A DNA stretch of 64,000 bases from Massilia phosphatilytica (GTDB lineage Bacteria; Pseudomonadota; Gammaproteobacteria; Burkholderiales; Burkholderiaceae_D): contig NZ_PUIP01000001.1 in the NCBI RefSeq assembly GCF_002968015.1, positions 744,001 through 808,000 on the forward strand. The letters are read 5' to 3'. The translations under genes and the position numbers were made by a program. Numbering within the stretch: position 1 is the stretch's first letter; the number at the start of each line of letters is the position of its first letter. Positions 48,245-62,199 of the stretch are shown in pieces. The notes below the pieces were generated by a model. The model did not search any database. It was not told the DNA's origin and saw only the letters and a program-made list of their open reading frames with translations.

Positions 48245-50545
48245 ATGTCTTCCAGTCCCGTCCAGACTCCGGCCGCCCGCAAGGCCGCGTCGTCGCAGCA
48301 GGCGACGCTGGATGCGCTCGCCGGTATCGTGGCCACCTACGTCAACGAACAATTGACCGCAATGACGGGACGCATGGTCGCCGCGCTGGCCGACCTGGCC
48401 GGGCACAACGGCGACCCGCAGGACATCCAGCGGCGCGTGAAGGCGGCCCGCCTGCTGAAGGACAATGCGTACGCGTTCTTTCACCTGGCATCCGGCGCGA
48501 TGTCGCTGGCGGTGCGCCGCGAACTCGACCGCCTCGCGCCGCAGGCCGCGCCGGCGCGCATGGCGTCGCTCGACCTCGTGCCGCTGGAAGAAATCGACAA
48601 CCGTCTCGCGCTGGGCGTGCTGGCCCGACCCTTCGACATCCAGTTCGCCGACCAGCTCGCCACGCTGGCTGTCCGCCTCGGCATGCTGCTCGGACGCGGC
48701 GTGTTGCGCGCGGACAGCAACCCGTTTCGCCCCGAAGTCTTCCTCGGTGCCATCGAAGGGGCGTGGCGTGAATTTGAACCGGAAACGGATGCCCACGGCC
48801 TCATCCAGCCCCTGCTGCGCCCCGACATCGTGTTCGACTTCGGCCCGCTGTTCGACGCCCTCGTGGCCGCGCTGCGCAAGGAGGGCCAGCCGGGCTCCGT
48901 CGATGCTTACCGTATCCAGAAGACGGATGACGGGGCTGCCGCGAAGGCGGCCCGCGCCGGCCAGCGCGCCGCGCTTGCGGACCAGCTGCGCAAGCTGTTC
49001 GGCGACGACGGCGGCGAGGATGGCGTGCCCCTGATTCCCGACCTGCCGACGTTGCCGGCCAGCGCCGGCGGCTGGCGGCCCAGCGGGGCGGGGGCGTTTG
49101 CGGCAACGCCGGGCTCCGCCCCCCAACCCGCCGCCAGCTTCGCGCCGGCGACCAGGCCGGGTGAGTCGGCCGTCCAGGCCGGCTGGCCGGCCGCCGTGCA
49201 AGGCGTGCTGGCCCAATCCGGCGGCACGGCGCCCCTGCTGGACCTGCTGGCCCGCATCGAGCCGGCCCTCGCGGAAGGACCGGCGACGGCCGCCACGCCG
49301 CAGAATGTGTTCTACCTGCCGCGCCTGAAGCAGAGCCTGCCCCAGGGCAGCCTGCCGCGCCACGACGAGCGCACGCTGGACCTGCTGTCACGCGTGTTCG
49401 AGACCGTGCTGCTGGACGATAGTATCCCAGCGCGCACGCGCGAATTGCTGCAACTCCTGCAGGTGCCCGTGCTGAAGGCGGCCCTGCTCGACAAGAATTT
49501 CTTCTTCGAACAAGACCACCCGGCGCGCCGCCTCGTCGACCTCATGTCGCGCGTGGGCTGGGAGCAGCATGCGGATGCGGACGACCCGTTGTTCCAGACG
49601 ATGCGGCGCAGCGTCGCGCGCGTGGGCGAGGCGCAGCCGGAAGCGTTCGCCAGCGCCGTCGCCGAGCTGGAAGCGGGGATCGCAGCCGACGAGACGGCCC
49701 AGCAGGCGGCGCTCGCCGCGCCGGTCGCCAGCGCGCTGAAACGGGAAAAGCACGAGGTCGCGGCGCGCCAGGCCCGCGACGCCGTCGCGCTGCGCGTGCA
49801 GGCGGGCGACGTCGTCGACGTCGTCAGCGGCTTCCTCGAGCAGCGCTGGACGACCGTGCTGACCTTTGCGTGGACGATCGAGGACGCGCGCCCGGGCGCC
49901 GTCGACAACGCCACACGGGCCATGGATGACCTGATCTGGAGCGTCAAGCCGAAGGCCACGCCGGAGCAGCGCAAGAGCCTGATCGCCCGGCTGCCGCGCC
50001 TGCTCCAGGCGCTGAACAAATGGCTCGATGCGATCAAGTGGCAGGATGCCGAGCGCCTGCAATTCTTTGCCCGCCTGGCGGAATACCACGCGGCGATCGT
50101 GCGCGCGCCGATCGAGCTGTCGCCCGAGCGGCAGCTGGAACTGGCGGCGCAGGCGGCCCAGCAGGATGCCATCCGCAAGGTCGAGATGGAAAACGCGGCC
50201 GCGGAGCAGGCGGCGGCGCGGGCGGCCGAGGTGTCCGCCGTCGACGGTCTCGAACGCGGCATGTGGCTCGAATTCCGGACGGGCGATGGTGCGCGCAAGG
50301 TCAAGCTGGCGTGGGTGAGCCCGCTGCGCACGCTGTTCATCTTTTCCGGGGCGGCGCGGCGCGAGGCGTTTTCGCTGGCGGCCGAGAAGCTGGCAGCGGC
50401 CCTGAACGACGGCAGCGCACGCCTCCTCGCCATCGACGGCGTCGTGGGGCAGGTGTTGTCCGACGCGATGGCGCAAGGGGCCGTCAACGATGCATCGATC
50501 GCGGCGCCCGTCCGTGTTGGTACGCATCCGGCCGCCGGGTTATAG
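48245..50545 (+). CDS. DUF1631 protein
   Basis: 766 residues of the DUF1631 family, found in beta- and gammaproteobacteria and sometimes mislabelled as thymidine phosphorylase. Recognised by DNATRAMDDLIWSVKPK, the RLLQALNKWLDAI segment and the C-terminal GMWLEFRTGDGARKVKLAWV, a PilZ-like beta-barrel pattern that may bind c-di-GMP, though the RxxxR motif is not evident. A middle region (~260-330) is Pro/Ala-rich. ATG at 48245 lacks a ribosome site; ATG at 48224 is an alternative. Cytoplasmic; function not established. Confidence 0.83.
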   Translation: MSSSPVQTPAARKAASSQQATLDALAGIVATYVNEQLTAMTGRMVAALADLAGHNGDPQDIQRRVKAARLLKDNAYAFFHLASGAMSLAVRRELDRLAPQAAPARMASLDLVPLEEIDNRLALGVLARPFDIQFADQLATLAVRLGMLLGRGVLRADSNPFRPEVFLGAIEGAWREFEPETDAHGLIQPLLRPDIVFDFGPLFDALVAALRKEGQPGSVDAYRIQKTDDGAAAKAARAGQRAALADQLRKLFGDDGGEDGVPLIPDLPTLPASAGGWRPSGAGAFAATPGSAPQPAASFAPATRPGESAVQAGWPAAVQGVLAQSGGTAPLLDLLARIEPALAEGPATAATPQNVFYLPRLKQSLPQGSLPRHDERTLDLLSRVFETVLLDDSIPARTRELLQLLQVPVLKAALLDKNFFFEQDHPARRLVDLMSRVGWEQHADADDPLFQTMRRSVARVGEAQPEAFASAVAELEAGIAADETAQQAALAAPVASALKREKHEVAARQARDAVALRVQAGDVVDVVSGFLEQRWTTVLTFAWTIEDARPGAVDNATRAMDDLIWSVKPKATPEQRKSLIARLPRLLQALNKWLDAIKWQDAERLQFFARLAEYHAAIVRAPIELSPERQLELAAQAAQQDAIRKVEMENAAAEQAAARAAEVSAVDGLERGMWLEFRTGDGARKVKLAWVSPLRTLFIFSGAARREAFSLAAEKLAAALNDGSARLLAIDGVVGQVLSDAMAQGAVNDASIAAPVRVGTHPAAGL

Positions 50546-50577
50546 TCGAGCCGTCGCGAATCTCTCTTCCACGTAAC

Positions 50578-51246
50578 ATGCTCTGGTGGTCCCATCTTTC
50601 GGCGCTGGGCGGCCTCAACGTCACGGCGCTGCTCGCCATTGGCGTGGCGGCCTGGCTCGTCGGCGCGCGCTGCTGGCGGCTGGCGCTGGTCTGGTGCGGC
50701 GTGTTCGGCGGCGCCATGCTCGTGGCGGCCGCGAGCCAGGTCGCGTTCATCGGCTGGGGCATCGGCATCCGTGCGCTGTCGTTCACGGGCTTTTCCGGCC
50801 ATGCGGCCCGGGCCGCGGCCGTGTTTCCCGTCGCCTTGTTCCTGCTGGTGGAGCGCGGTTCGCCGGGCCTGCGCCGGGGCGCGGTGGCCGCCGGCAGCCT
50901 GCTTGCCGTGGGCGTGGCGCTGGCCCGCGTGCAGGTCGGCGCCCATTCCGCCAGCGAAGCCCTGTCCGGCTGCGTCCTCGGGCTGGGAGCGGCCGCGCTG
51001 TTCCTCGCCCGCGCCCGCAACGCCCAGGACTGCTCGCCGCAGCCGTTGTTGCTCGGCCTGCTCGCGGCGACAATCCTGCTGCCGCGCGCCGATCCCGCCA
51101 ACTCTCACCAGTGGCTGACGGCCGCTGCGCTGAAACTGTCCGGGCGCGACCGGGTCTACCTGCGCAACGACTGGCAGCCGGCGCAGGGCCCCTACGTCCC
51201 GCCCTGCGCCCCGGACCGCGTACGCTTCGAGGTCCTCTGCACCTGA
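50578..51246 (+). CDS. PAP2-like membrane phosphatase
   Basis: 222 residues with about six hydrophobic segments. SFTGFSGHAARA matches the SGH motif, and RVQVGAHSASEALSGCVLG the R-x5-H-x3-D/E motif of the PAP2 (phosphatidic acid phosphatase type 2) superfamily; an aspartate is replaced by glutamate. The N-terminal KxxxxxxRP motif is not seen, so activity is uncertain. Members dephosphorylate lipid phosphates or undecaprenyl diphosphate at the membrane. The C-terminal ~50 residues are soluble. No ribosome site precedes the ATG. Confidence 0.68.
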   Translation: MLWWSHLSALGGLNVTALLAIGVAAWLVGARCWRLALVWCGVFGGAMLVAAASQVAFIGWGIGIRALSFTGFSGHAARAAAVFPVALFLLVERGSPGLRRGAVAAGSLLAVGVALARVQVGAHSASEALSGCVLGLGAAALFLARARNAQDCSPQPLLLGLLAATILLPRADPANSHQWLTAAALKLSGRDRVYLRNDWQPAQGPYVPPCAPDRVRFEVLCT

Positions 51247-51295
51247 CCCCGCGCGCGCGACACGGCTAAAACTTGGCCGAAAAGCAAGGCGCAGA

Positions 51296-51304
51296 TGGTA
51301 TGAT
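51296..51304 (+). promoter_or_regulatory. Extended -10 promoter of the smc operon
   Basis: TGGTATGAT fits an extended -10. No good -35 lies at 17 bases. Start of transcription would be ~51311, giving a ~30-base leader. Confidence 0.5.
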
Positions 51305-51342
51305 GCAGCCTTTATCGACTTCTCCCCCTACCGTAAGCGAAC

Positions 51343-54300
51343 GTGCGTCTATCCTCCATCAAATTGTCGGGATTTAAGTCTTTCGTCGATCCCACCAATT
51401 TCCAGGTGCCGGGGCAGCTGGTCGGCGTGGTTGGCCCGAACGGATGCGGCAAATCGAACATCATCGATGCCGTACGGTGGGTGCTGGGCGAATCGAAAGC
51501 GTCCGAACTGCGTGGCGAGTCGATGCAGGACGTGATCTTCAACGGCTCCACCAACCGCAAGCCCGCCGGGCGCGCGTCCGTCGAACTCGTATTCGACAAT
51601 AGCGCCGGCAAGGCGGCCGGGCAGTGGAGCCAGTACGCCGAGATTGCCGTCAAGCGTACGCTCACGCGCGACGGCACGTCGACCTATTACATCAACGGCC
51701 AGCCCGTGCGCCGGCGCGACATCCAGGACATCTTCCTCGGCACGGGCCTCGGTCCGCGCGCCTACGCGATCATCGGCCAGGGCATGATCTCGCGCATCAT
51801 CGAATCGCGCCCGGAAGAACTGCGCGTGTTCCTCGAGGAGGCGGCCGGCGTCTCGAAGTACAAGGAACGCCGCCGCGAGACGGAAAACCGGCTGTCGGAC
51901 ACGCGCGAAAACCTGCTGCGCGTCGAAGACATCCTGCGCGAGCTGAACGCCAACCTGGAAAAGCTGGAGGCGCAGGCCGCCGTCGCCAACCGCTTCCACC
52001 AGTTGCAGGCCGACCAGGAAGAAAAGCAGAAACTGCTGTGGCTCCTGCGCCGCAACGAGGCGAAGGCCGAGCAGCTGCGCTGGTTCCAGGAGATGGAGCA
52101 GGCGCAGACCGGGCTGGAAGAACAGAATGCGAAGCTGCGCAACCTGGAACTGGATCTGGAACGCATGCGCCAGGCGCACTACGAGACGGGCGACCGCCTG
52201 CACGTGGCGCAGGGCGCGCTGTACCAGACCAATTCCGAGATCGGCAGCCTGGAAGCGCAGATCAAGTTCGTCGTCGAGTCGCGCACGCGCCTGCAGAACC
52301 AGATCGGGACCTTGACCGCCCAGCGCGAGCAATGGCTGAACCAGGCCAACGAGACGCAGGAGCAGATCGAGGAAGCCGAGTTCCGCCTGGAAGAACTGGC
52401 GGCGCGCGTGGAAGGCGCGCAGATCGCGGCGGAAGCCCAGAACGAGCGCCTGCCGGACCTGGAAGCCGCGTGGCGCGACGCGCAGAACAAGTCGACCGAA
52501 TCGCGCGCCCGCATCATGCAGATCCAGCAGCGCATCGAGCTGTCGTCCGCGCACCAGCGCAACGCGTCGAACATCCTTGCAAGCCTGGCCACGCGGCGCG
52601 AGCGCCTGCAGCAGGAGCGCGGGGGACTGAACCTGCCGGACGCCGGCCACCTCGACAACCTGCGCATGCAGCTGGAAGAAAAACAGCTGCAGCTGGAAGA
52701 ACAGAACCTGATGCTGGAAGAGGCGGCGAGCCGCCAGGAAGCCGTCGAGCAGGAGCGGCGCGACGCGCATGCGCAGGTGCAGCAGGAGACAGGGTCCAAC
52801 GCCAGGCTGGAAGCGCGACTCACCGCGCTGCGCCAGCTGCAGGAGCGCGTGCAGACGCAGGGTAAAGTCCAGCCGTGGCTGCAGAAGCACGAGCTGGATA
52901 AACTGCCGCGCCTCTGGCAGAAGCTCGATATCGAGACCGGCTGGGAGACGGCGCTGGAATCCGTGCTGCGCGAGCGCACGGGCGCGCTGGAAGTGTCGAA
53001 CCTCGACTGGGCGCGCGGCTTCTTCGGCGATGCGCCGCCGGCCCGGCTGGCGCTGTATTCGCCGGCAGCAGGCAGCGGCGCGCCGGTCGATCATCATGGA
53101 TTAAAACCCTTCGCGAGTCTCCTCAAGCTGAACGACCCCGGCCTGCGCGGCCTGCTGGACGACTGGCTGTTCGGCGTCTACGCGGTCGACGATCCCGGCA
53201 CCGCGCTCGCGCAGCGGGGCAAGCTGCCGCAGGGAGGGTGCTTCGTCACGCCGCAAGGCCACATGGTCACGAGCGCCAGCGTGCGCTTCTACGCGGCCGA
53301 CGCCGAGCAGGACGGCGTGCTTGCGCGCCAGCACGAGATCGACAACATCGGCAAGCAGCTGCGCGCACAGGCGCTGCTGCTGGACGAGGTCCGCACCCGC
53401 GCCACCCGCGCCGATGCGGCGGTCGCCGACCTGCAGCGCCGCCTGCAGGACGGCCGCCAGAAAGTCGCGACACTGCAGCGCGAAGTGCATGCGCTGCAGA
53501 TCGACGTCGTCAAGCAGGCCGAGGTCGAATCCCGCTTCAACCAGCGCAGCGGCCAGATCGCGGCGGACCTCGACGAGATCGCCGCGCAGGAAGCGGAGCA
53601 GCGACAGGCGAAGGCCGAGGCCGAAGCACAGTTCGAAGAGCTGGACATGGAACTGGCCGAACTGCAGGGCGCGCACGAGGATGGCCAGGTCGAGTTCCAG
53701 GAACAGGAGCGCATCCTCGCCGAAGCGCGCAACCGGCTGCGCGACCTGGAACGGGCTGCGCAGGAAGCCGTGTTCGCGGAAAAGACGCAGCGCACGCGCA
53801 TCGAGGAATTGCGCCGCACGATCGCGACGGCGCAGCAGCAGGCCGCGCAAGTCCTGGAGAGCATCGGCGCCGGCAAGCTGGAACTGGAAGCGCTGGAATC
53901 CGGCGCCGCGGCCGAGGGCTTGCAGGACCTGCTCGCGCGGCGCACGGAACAGGAAAAGGCGCTGGCCGATGCGCGCCACGAACTGGACCAGCTCACGCAG
54001 CAGCTGCGCGCGGCGGAAGAAGCGCGCATGCAGGCGGAGCGCGGCCTGCAGCCGCAGCGCGAGCGCATCACCGAGATGCAGCTGAAGGAACAGGCCGCGC
54101 GCCTGAACCAGGAACAGTTCGCGGAAGCGCTGTCGGCCACCGGTGCCGACGAGGCGGCGCTGGCGGAAAAACTCGATCCGGAACTGAAGCCGTCCTACCT
54201 GCAGGGCGAGGTCACGCGCCTGACGAACGCCATCGCGTCCCTCGGCGCCGTCAACCTCGCGGCGGTGGAAGAGCTGGCGCAGGCGGCGGAGCGCAAGCGC

Positions 54301-54863
54301 TTCCTCGACGCGCAGAACAACGATTTGCAGGAAGCGATCGCCACGCTGGAAGGCGCGATCTCCCGCATCGACCGCGAATCGCGCGACCTGCTGCAGGATA
54401 CGTTCGATCGCGTCAACCTGCATTTCTCGGAACTGTTCCCGATCCTGTTCGGCGGTGGCCAGGCCAAGCTCGTGATGACGGGGGACGAGATCCTCGATTC
54501 GGGCGTGCAGGTGATGGCCCAGCCGCCCGGCAAGAAGAACGCGACGATCCATCTGCTGTCCGGCGGCGAGAAAGCGCTGACGGCGACGGCCCTCGTGTTC
54601 TCGATGTTCCGCCTGAACCCGGCGCCGTTCTGCCTCCTCGACGAGGTCGACGCGCCACTGGACGACGCCAATACCGAGCGCTTCTGCCGCATGGTCAAGC
54701 GCATGTCGGACCATACCCAATTCCTCTTCATCTCGCACAACAAGATCGCGATGGAGATGGCCAATCAACTGATCGGTGTGACGATGCAGGAGCAGGGCGT
54801 GTCGCGCATCGTGGCGGTGGACATGGAGTCCGCCGCGAATTTCGCTACTGAGGCACAAGCAGC

Positions 54864-54867
<4 letters not shown>
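51343..54867 (+). CDS. smc: Chromosome segregation protein SMC
   Basis: 1174 residues from a GTG. N-terminal ATPase part with Walker A VGPNGCGKSNIIDAVRWVLG (~29-48), Q-loop and long coiled coil (~165-510), hinge (~515-660), second coiled coil (~665-1010) and the C-terminal part with signature LLSGGEKALTATAL (~1068) and Walker B FCLLDEVDAPLDD. It forms the condensin-type complex with ScpA/ScpB for chromosome organisation; those genes are not in the window. It is the first gene of an operon with zipA and ligA, which overlaps its stop by 4 bases. Confidence 0.97.
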
Positions 54868-58407
<3,540 letters not shown>

Positions 58408-58422
58408 ACAATCGGAGTAAGT

Positions 58423-59313
58423 ATGACCGCAATCAAGAAAGCCGTATTCCCAGTCGCAGGCCTCGGTAGCCGCTTCCTGCCGGCCACCAAGGCGCAGCCG
58501 AAGGAAATGCTGCCCATCGTCGACAAGCCGCTGATCCAGTACGCGGTCGAGGAAGCCGTCGCCGCCGGCATCACGGAACTGGTGTTCATCACGGGCCGCA
58601 ACAAGCGTGCGATCGAAGACCATTTCGACAAGGCCTACGAGCTGGAATCGGAACTGGAAGCGGCCGGCAAGACGGAGTTGCTGAAGCTCGTGCAGCAGGT
58701 GATCCCGAAGAACGTCAACTGCATCTACATCCGCCAGCCGGCCGCGCTGGGCCTGGGCCACGCCGTGCTGTGCGCCCGTCCCGTGATCGGCAACGAGCCG
58801 TTCGCCGTGCTGCTCGCGGACGACTTCATGGATACGGCGGAAGGCCACAAGCCCGTGCTGGCGCAGATGACGGACCTGTATGGCTACGAGAAGTGCAGCG
58901 TGCTCGCCGTGCAGGACGTACCGCGCGCGAATACGCGCCAGTACGGCATCGTCAGCGCGCGCGCCTATCGTCCGGACCTGGAACTGGTCTCCGGCATCAT
59001 CGAGAAACCGAAGCCCGAGGATGCACCGTCGACCCTGGCCGTCGTGGGCCGCTACGTGCTGTCGGGCGCCATCTTCGAACACCTGGAAAACCTGGGTACC
59101 GGCGCGGGCGGCGAGATCCAGCTGACCGACGGCATCGCGTCCCTGATGTCGCGCGAACGCGTCCTGGCCTACCGCTATGCCGGCACGCGCTACGACTGCG
59201 GTTCCAAGCTGGGCTACCTGAAGGCCACGGCCGCCATCGGCATGAAGCACCCCGAGACGGCCGAAGGCTACCGCGAATTCCTCACGCACCTGTGCGCGGA
59301 CCTGCCGAAATGA
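58423..59313 (+). CDS. galU: UTP-glucose-1-phosphate uridylyltransferase
   Basis: 296 residues. [20 protein letters not shown] is the nucleotide-binding signature; FVTG-type residues and ADDFMD and [10 protein letters not shown] follow the GalU family. It makes UDP-glucose for exopolysaccharide, LPS and trehalose. CGGAG precedes the ATG. Its stop overlaps the def start (ATGA). Confidence 0.96.
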   Translation: MTAIKKAVFPVAGLGSRFLPATKAQPKEMLPIVDKPLIQYAVEEAVAAGITELVFITGRNKRAIEDHFDKAYELESELEAAGKTELLKLVQQVIPKNVNCIYIRQPAALGLGHAVLCARPVIGNEPFAVLLADDFMDTAEGHKPVLAQMTDLYGYEKCSVLAVQDVPRANTRQYGIVSARAYRPDLELVSGIIEKPKPEDAPSTLAVVGRYVLSGAIFEHLENLGTGAGGEIQLTDGIASLMSRERVLAYRYAGTRYDCGSKLGYLKATAAIGMKHPETAEGYREFLTHLCADLPK

Positions 59314-59846
59314 CGATCCGCGAGATCCTCAGGATGGGCGACTCGCGCCTGCTGCGCGTGGCGGAGCCCGTGCGCGAGTTCGACACGCCCGAACTGCACG
59401 CACTCGTTGCCGACATGTTCGAGACGATGCACGCCGTCGACGGCGCCGGCCTTGCCGCGCCGCAGATCGGCGTCAACCTGCAGCTGGTGATCTTCGGCTT
59501 CGGCAAGAACCAGCGCTACCCGGATGCGCCCGCCGTGCCGGAGACGGTTCTGATCAACCCGGTCCTCAAGCCTTTGTCCGAAGAGATGGAAGAGGGCTTC
59601 GAAGGCTGCCTGTCCGTGCCGGGCCTGCGCGGCAGCGTGCCGCGCTACACGCGCCTGCATTACGAAGGCGTCGACCAGTACGGCAACCCGATCAGCCGCG
59701 ACGTGGACGGCTTTCACGCGCGCGTCGTGCAGCACGAAGTCGATCACCTGCTCGGCATCCTGTACCCGATGCGGATCCGCGACTTTTCCCGCTTCGGCTT
59801 TACCGAAGTGATGTTCCCCGACCTCGACCCCAAGGCCGACGATTGA
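59310..59846 (+). CDS. def: Peptide deformylase
   Basis: 178 residues. All three metal motifs are present: [10 protein letters not shown] (~47), EGCLSVPG (~94) and QHEVDHLLG (~137). It removes the N-formyl group from nascent proteins. It starts inside the galU stop and ends overlapping the TTG of the next gene. A second def gene elsewhere is likely, because fmt is not adjacent here. Confidence 0.96.
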   Translation: MTIREILRMGDSRLLRVAEPVREFDTPELHALVADMFETMHAVDGAGLAAPQIGVNLQLVIFGFGKNQRYPDAPAVPETVLINPVLKPLSEEMEEGFEGCLSVPGLRGSVPRYTRLHYEGVDQYGNPISRDVDGFHARVVQHEVDHLLGILYPMRIRDFSRFGFTEVMFPDLDPKADD

Positions 59847-60325
59847 AGCTGCATTATCTGTGCGCCTTGCTGGCGCTGCTCGGCACGGGCGCCCGTGCCG
59901 ACGACCTGTTCACGAACATCGACGCGGACCCGAAGAGCGAGCTGTGGATCGACAGCGGTTTCGCGACCTGGCACTTCGACCGCGACAAGAACCTCAACGG
60001 CGGCAACCGCGGCCTCGGCGTCGAATACCGCTTCTCCGGCACCATGGCGCTTGCTGCCGGGCGCTTCGTCAACAGCGACCGTTATTATTCGAACTACGCG
60101 GGCGTGCTGTGGCAGCCGTATGCGCTGGGGCCCGTGCGCCTCGGCGCGGCGATCGCGGCGTTCGACGGGTATCCAAAGATGCGCGACCGCGGCTGGTTCC
60201 CGGCCGTCGTGCCCACGTTCACGTACGAATACCAGCGCGTGGGCGTGAACGTCGGCGTGATCCCGTCGTACAAGGACCGCTTGTACGGCGGTATCTCCGT
60301 GCAGTTGAAGGTCAGGTTATTTTGA
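59843..60325 (+). CDS. PagP-like small outer-membrane beta-barrel protein
   Basis: 160 residues from a TTG at 59843, overlapping the def stop (TTGA); TTG is used because it gives a signal peptide ([19 protein letters not shown]). The mature part alternates polar and hydrophobic residues as in an eight-strand barrel. [13 protein letters not shown] has the histidine position and [14 protein letters not shown] the Asp-Ser-like region of PagP lipid A palmitoyltransferases, and [20 protein letters not shown] matches the inner strands. Similarity is by pattern only; acyltransferase activity is not shown. Its stop overlaps the opposing gene by 9 bases. Confidence 0.65.
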   Translation: MKLHYLCALLALLGTGARADDLFTNIDADPKSELWIDSGFATWHFDRDKNLNGGNRGLGVEYRFSGTMALAAGRFVNSDRYYSNYAGVLWQPYALGPVRLGAAIAAFDGYPKMRDRGWFPAVVPTFTYEYQRVGVNVGVIPSYKDRLYGGISVQLKVRLF

Positions 60326-62107
60326 CGGCTTGACCTCGGGGTAGGGCGACTTTCCGCCCTCCGCGATGAACGTGTCGATCCGCGCCTTCAGCACGGGCAG
60401 CGGCACGGCCCCGAGCTGCAGCACCGTGTCGTGGAAGGCGCGGATATCGAATTTCTCACCGAGTGCCGCCTCGGCCTTCCTGCGCGACTCGATGATCGCC
60501 ATCTCGCCCAGGTAGTACGACAGCGCCTGGCCCGGCCAGGAGATGTAGCGGTCGACCTCCGTCTGGATCTCGTGATCCGACAGCGCCGTGTTGTCGTGCA
60601 TGTAGGCCTGCGCTTGCGCGCGTGTCCAGCCCAGCGAGTGGATGCCCGTGTCGACGACGAGGCGGGCGGCGCGCCAGGCCTGGTAGCTCAGCATGCCGAA
60701 CGTTTCGTACGGCGTCTCGTACATCCCCATCTCGCCGCCCAGGCGTTCGCAATACAGTGCCCAGCCTTCGCCGTACGCGGAAATGTACGCGCGCCGGAAC
60801 GGCGGCACGCCCTGCTGTTCCAGCGCCACCGGCATCTGGAACGCGTGGCCCGGTGCCGATTCGTGCAGGGTCAGCGCGGGGAGGCTGTACAGCGCGCGCG
60901 CCGGCAGGTTGTAGGTGTTGACGAGATAGATGCCCGGACCGCCGCGCGCCGACGTGTAGTACGGCGCCTGGTCCGGCGGCACCGGCACGATGGCGAAGCG
61001 GCGGCGTGGCAGGTAGCCGAAGTACTGCTCGGCCTTGCCGTCGAATTTCTTCGAGATCCACGCGGCGCGCATCAGGAGTTCGTCCGGTGTCTTCGCATAG
61101 AACTGCGGGTCGCTGCGCAGGAAAGCGAGGAAGGCGGGCAGGTCGCCCCTGAAGCCGGCCTTCTCCATCGTCTGCTGCATCTCGGCGCGGATCTTGGCCA
61201 TTTCGGCGAGACCGATCTGGTGGATCTGCTGCGCGCTCAATGCGGTCGTCGTGTACTCGACGATCTTCGACTGGTAGTACGCCTTCCCGTCCGGCAGGCT
61301 CTCCGCCGCGAGCGTCGTGCGCGCCTTCGGCACGTACTCGTCGCGGAAGAACGCGAGCGCCTGCGCGTAGGCCGGCTTGACGGCGCTCCCGATCAGCGCG
61401 ATGCCCTGCGCGCGCAGGCGCGCCTGCTCGTCCATGGAGATCGTCGCCGGCATCTCCTTGAACGGCGTGTACCAGACCGTGTCTTCCGGCGCCTTTGCAT
61501 TGACGATGTTCAGCAGCGGGGCGTCGCGGCCGGCCAGGGTCACCTGCGGCGGCGTGAAGCCGCGTGCGAGACCGGCCCGCATATTGCCCAGTTCCTCGCC
61601 GAAGTAGCGGGGCAGGTCGCCCAGCTGGGCGAGGTAGGCGCGGTATTCCTCCGCATTCTTCAGGGGACGGCGCGCGATGTAGGCGATGTCGGACCAGAAC
61701 GCGCTGTCCGCGTTCACCGGTTGTTCGTATTCGCGGAAGCGCTGGGCGGCGACGAACGCGGCGATCTGCGCGCGGTATACCGCATAGTTGATCTGCTCGT
61801 CGCGCGAGAGATCCGCCGCGCGGATGCCGTCCAGCTGGCGCAGCACGCCTTCCCACATCGCCAGGCGCGCGGCCTGCGTGCGCGCGTCGACCTTCGGCAG
61901 GGCATCGCGCACGTCGCGCGGTTCGTCCTCTTCCCACGCGAGCCGCTGCTTGACGCGCCATTGCCACTCGGCCTGGTAGATGGCCTGGAAACGCGCATCG
62001 GCTTTCACCATCGCCTTCGCGGCGACGGGAGCGGCCAGCGCGGTCGCCGGTACCAGCAGTGGGGAGAGGGCGAGGGAAAGGGCGGCGGCAAGCAAGGTCT
62101 GCTTCAT
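60317..62107 (-). CDS. DUF885 family exported metallopeptidase
   Basis: 596 residues. A signal peptide (~1-27) leads into a helical DUF885 domain. LHESAPGHAFQMPVALEQ near residue 412 is the HExxxH-like zinc motif, and AYGEGWALYCERLGGEMG supplies the third ligand. Family members act as carboxypeptidase-like enzymes in the periplasm. AGGACC precedes the ATG. It is in the same direction as the M28 gene upstream, about 92 bases apart, so they could form an operon for peptide use. Confidence 0.9.
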   Translation of the reverse strand: MKQTLLAAALSLALSPLLVPATALAAPVAAKAMVKADARFQAIYQAEWQWRVKQRLAWEEDEPRDVRDALPKVDARTQAARLAMWEGVLRQLDGIRAADLSRDEQINYAVYRAQIAAFVAAQRFREYEQPVNADSAFWSDIAYIARRPLKNAEEYRAYLAQLGDLPRYFGEELGNMRAGLARGFTPPQVTLAGRDAPLLNIVNAKAPEDTVWYTPFKEMPATISMDEQARLRAQGIALIGSAVKPAYAQALAFFRDEYVPKARTTLAAESLPDGKAYYQSKIVEYTTTALSAQQIHQIGLAEMAKIRAEMQQTMEKAGFRGDLPAFLAFLRSDPQFYAKTPDELLMRAAWISKKFDGKAEQYFGYLPRRRFAIVPVPPDQAPYYTSARGGPGIYLVNTYNLPARALYSLPALTLHESAPGHAFQMPVALEQQGVPPFRRAYISAYGEGWALYCERLGGEMGMYETPYETFGMLSYQAWRAARLVVDTGIHSLGWTRAQAQAYMHDNTALSDHEIQTEVDRYISWPGQALSYYLGEMAIIESRRKAEAALGEKFDIRAFHDTVLQLGAVPLPVLKARIDTFIAEGGKSPYPEVKPSK

Positions 62108-62199
62108 GGTGGTCCTGTGGTCGAGGTGTCGTGAGCCGAGGCGGGGTAATGCCTCAACTCACGATATTACCCGGCCATACCACGGGAAGCCAGTCTTGC

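Noticed and set aside
48245..50545. Label thymidine phosphorylase for the DUF1631 gene
   Set aside because: This is a recurrent database misnaming; no phosphorylase motifs are present.
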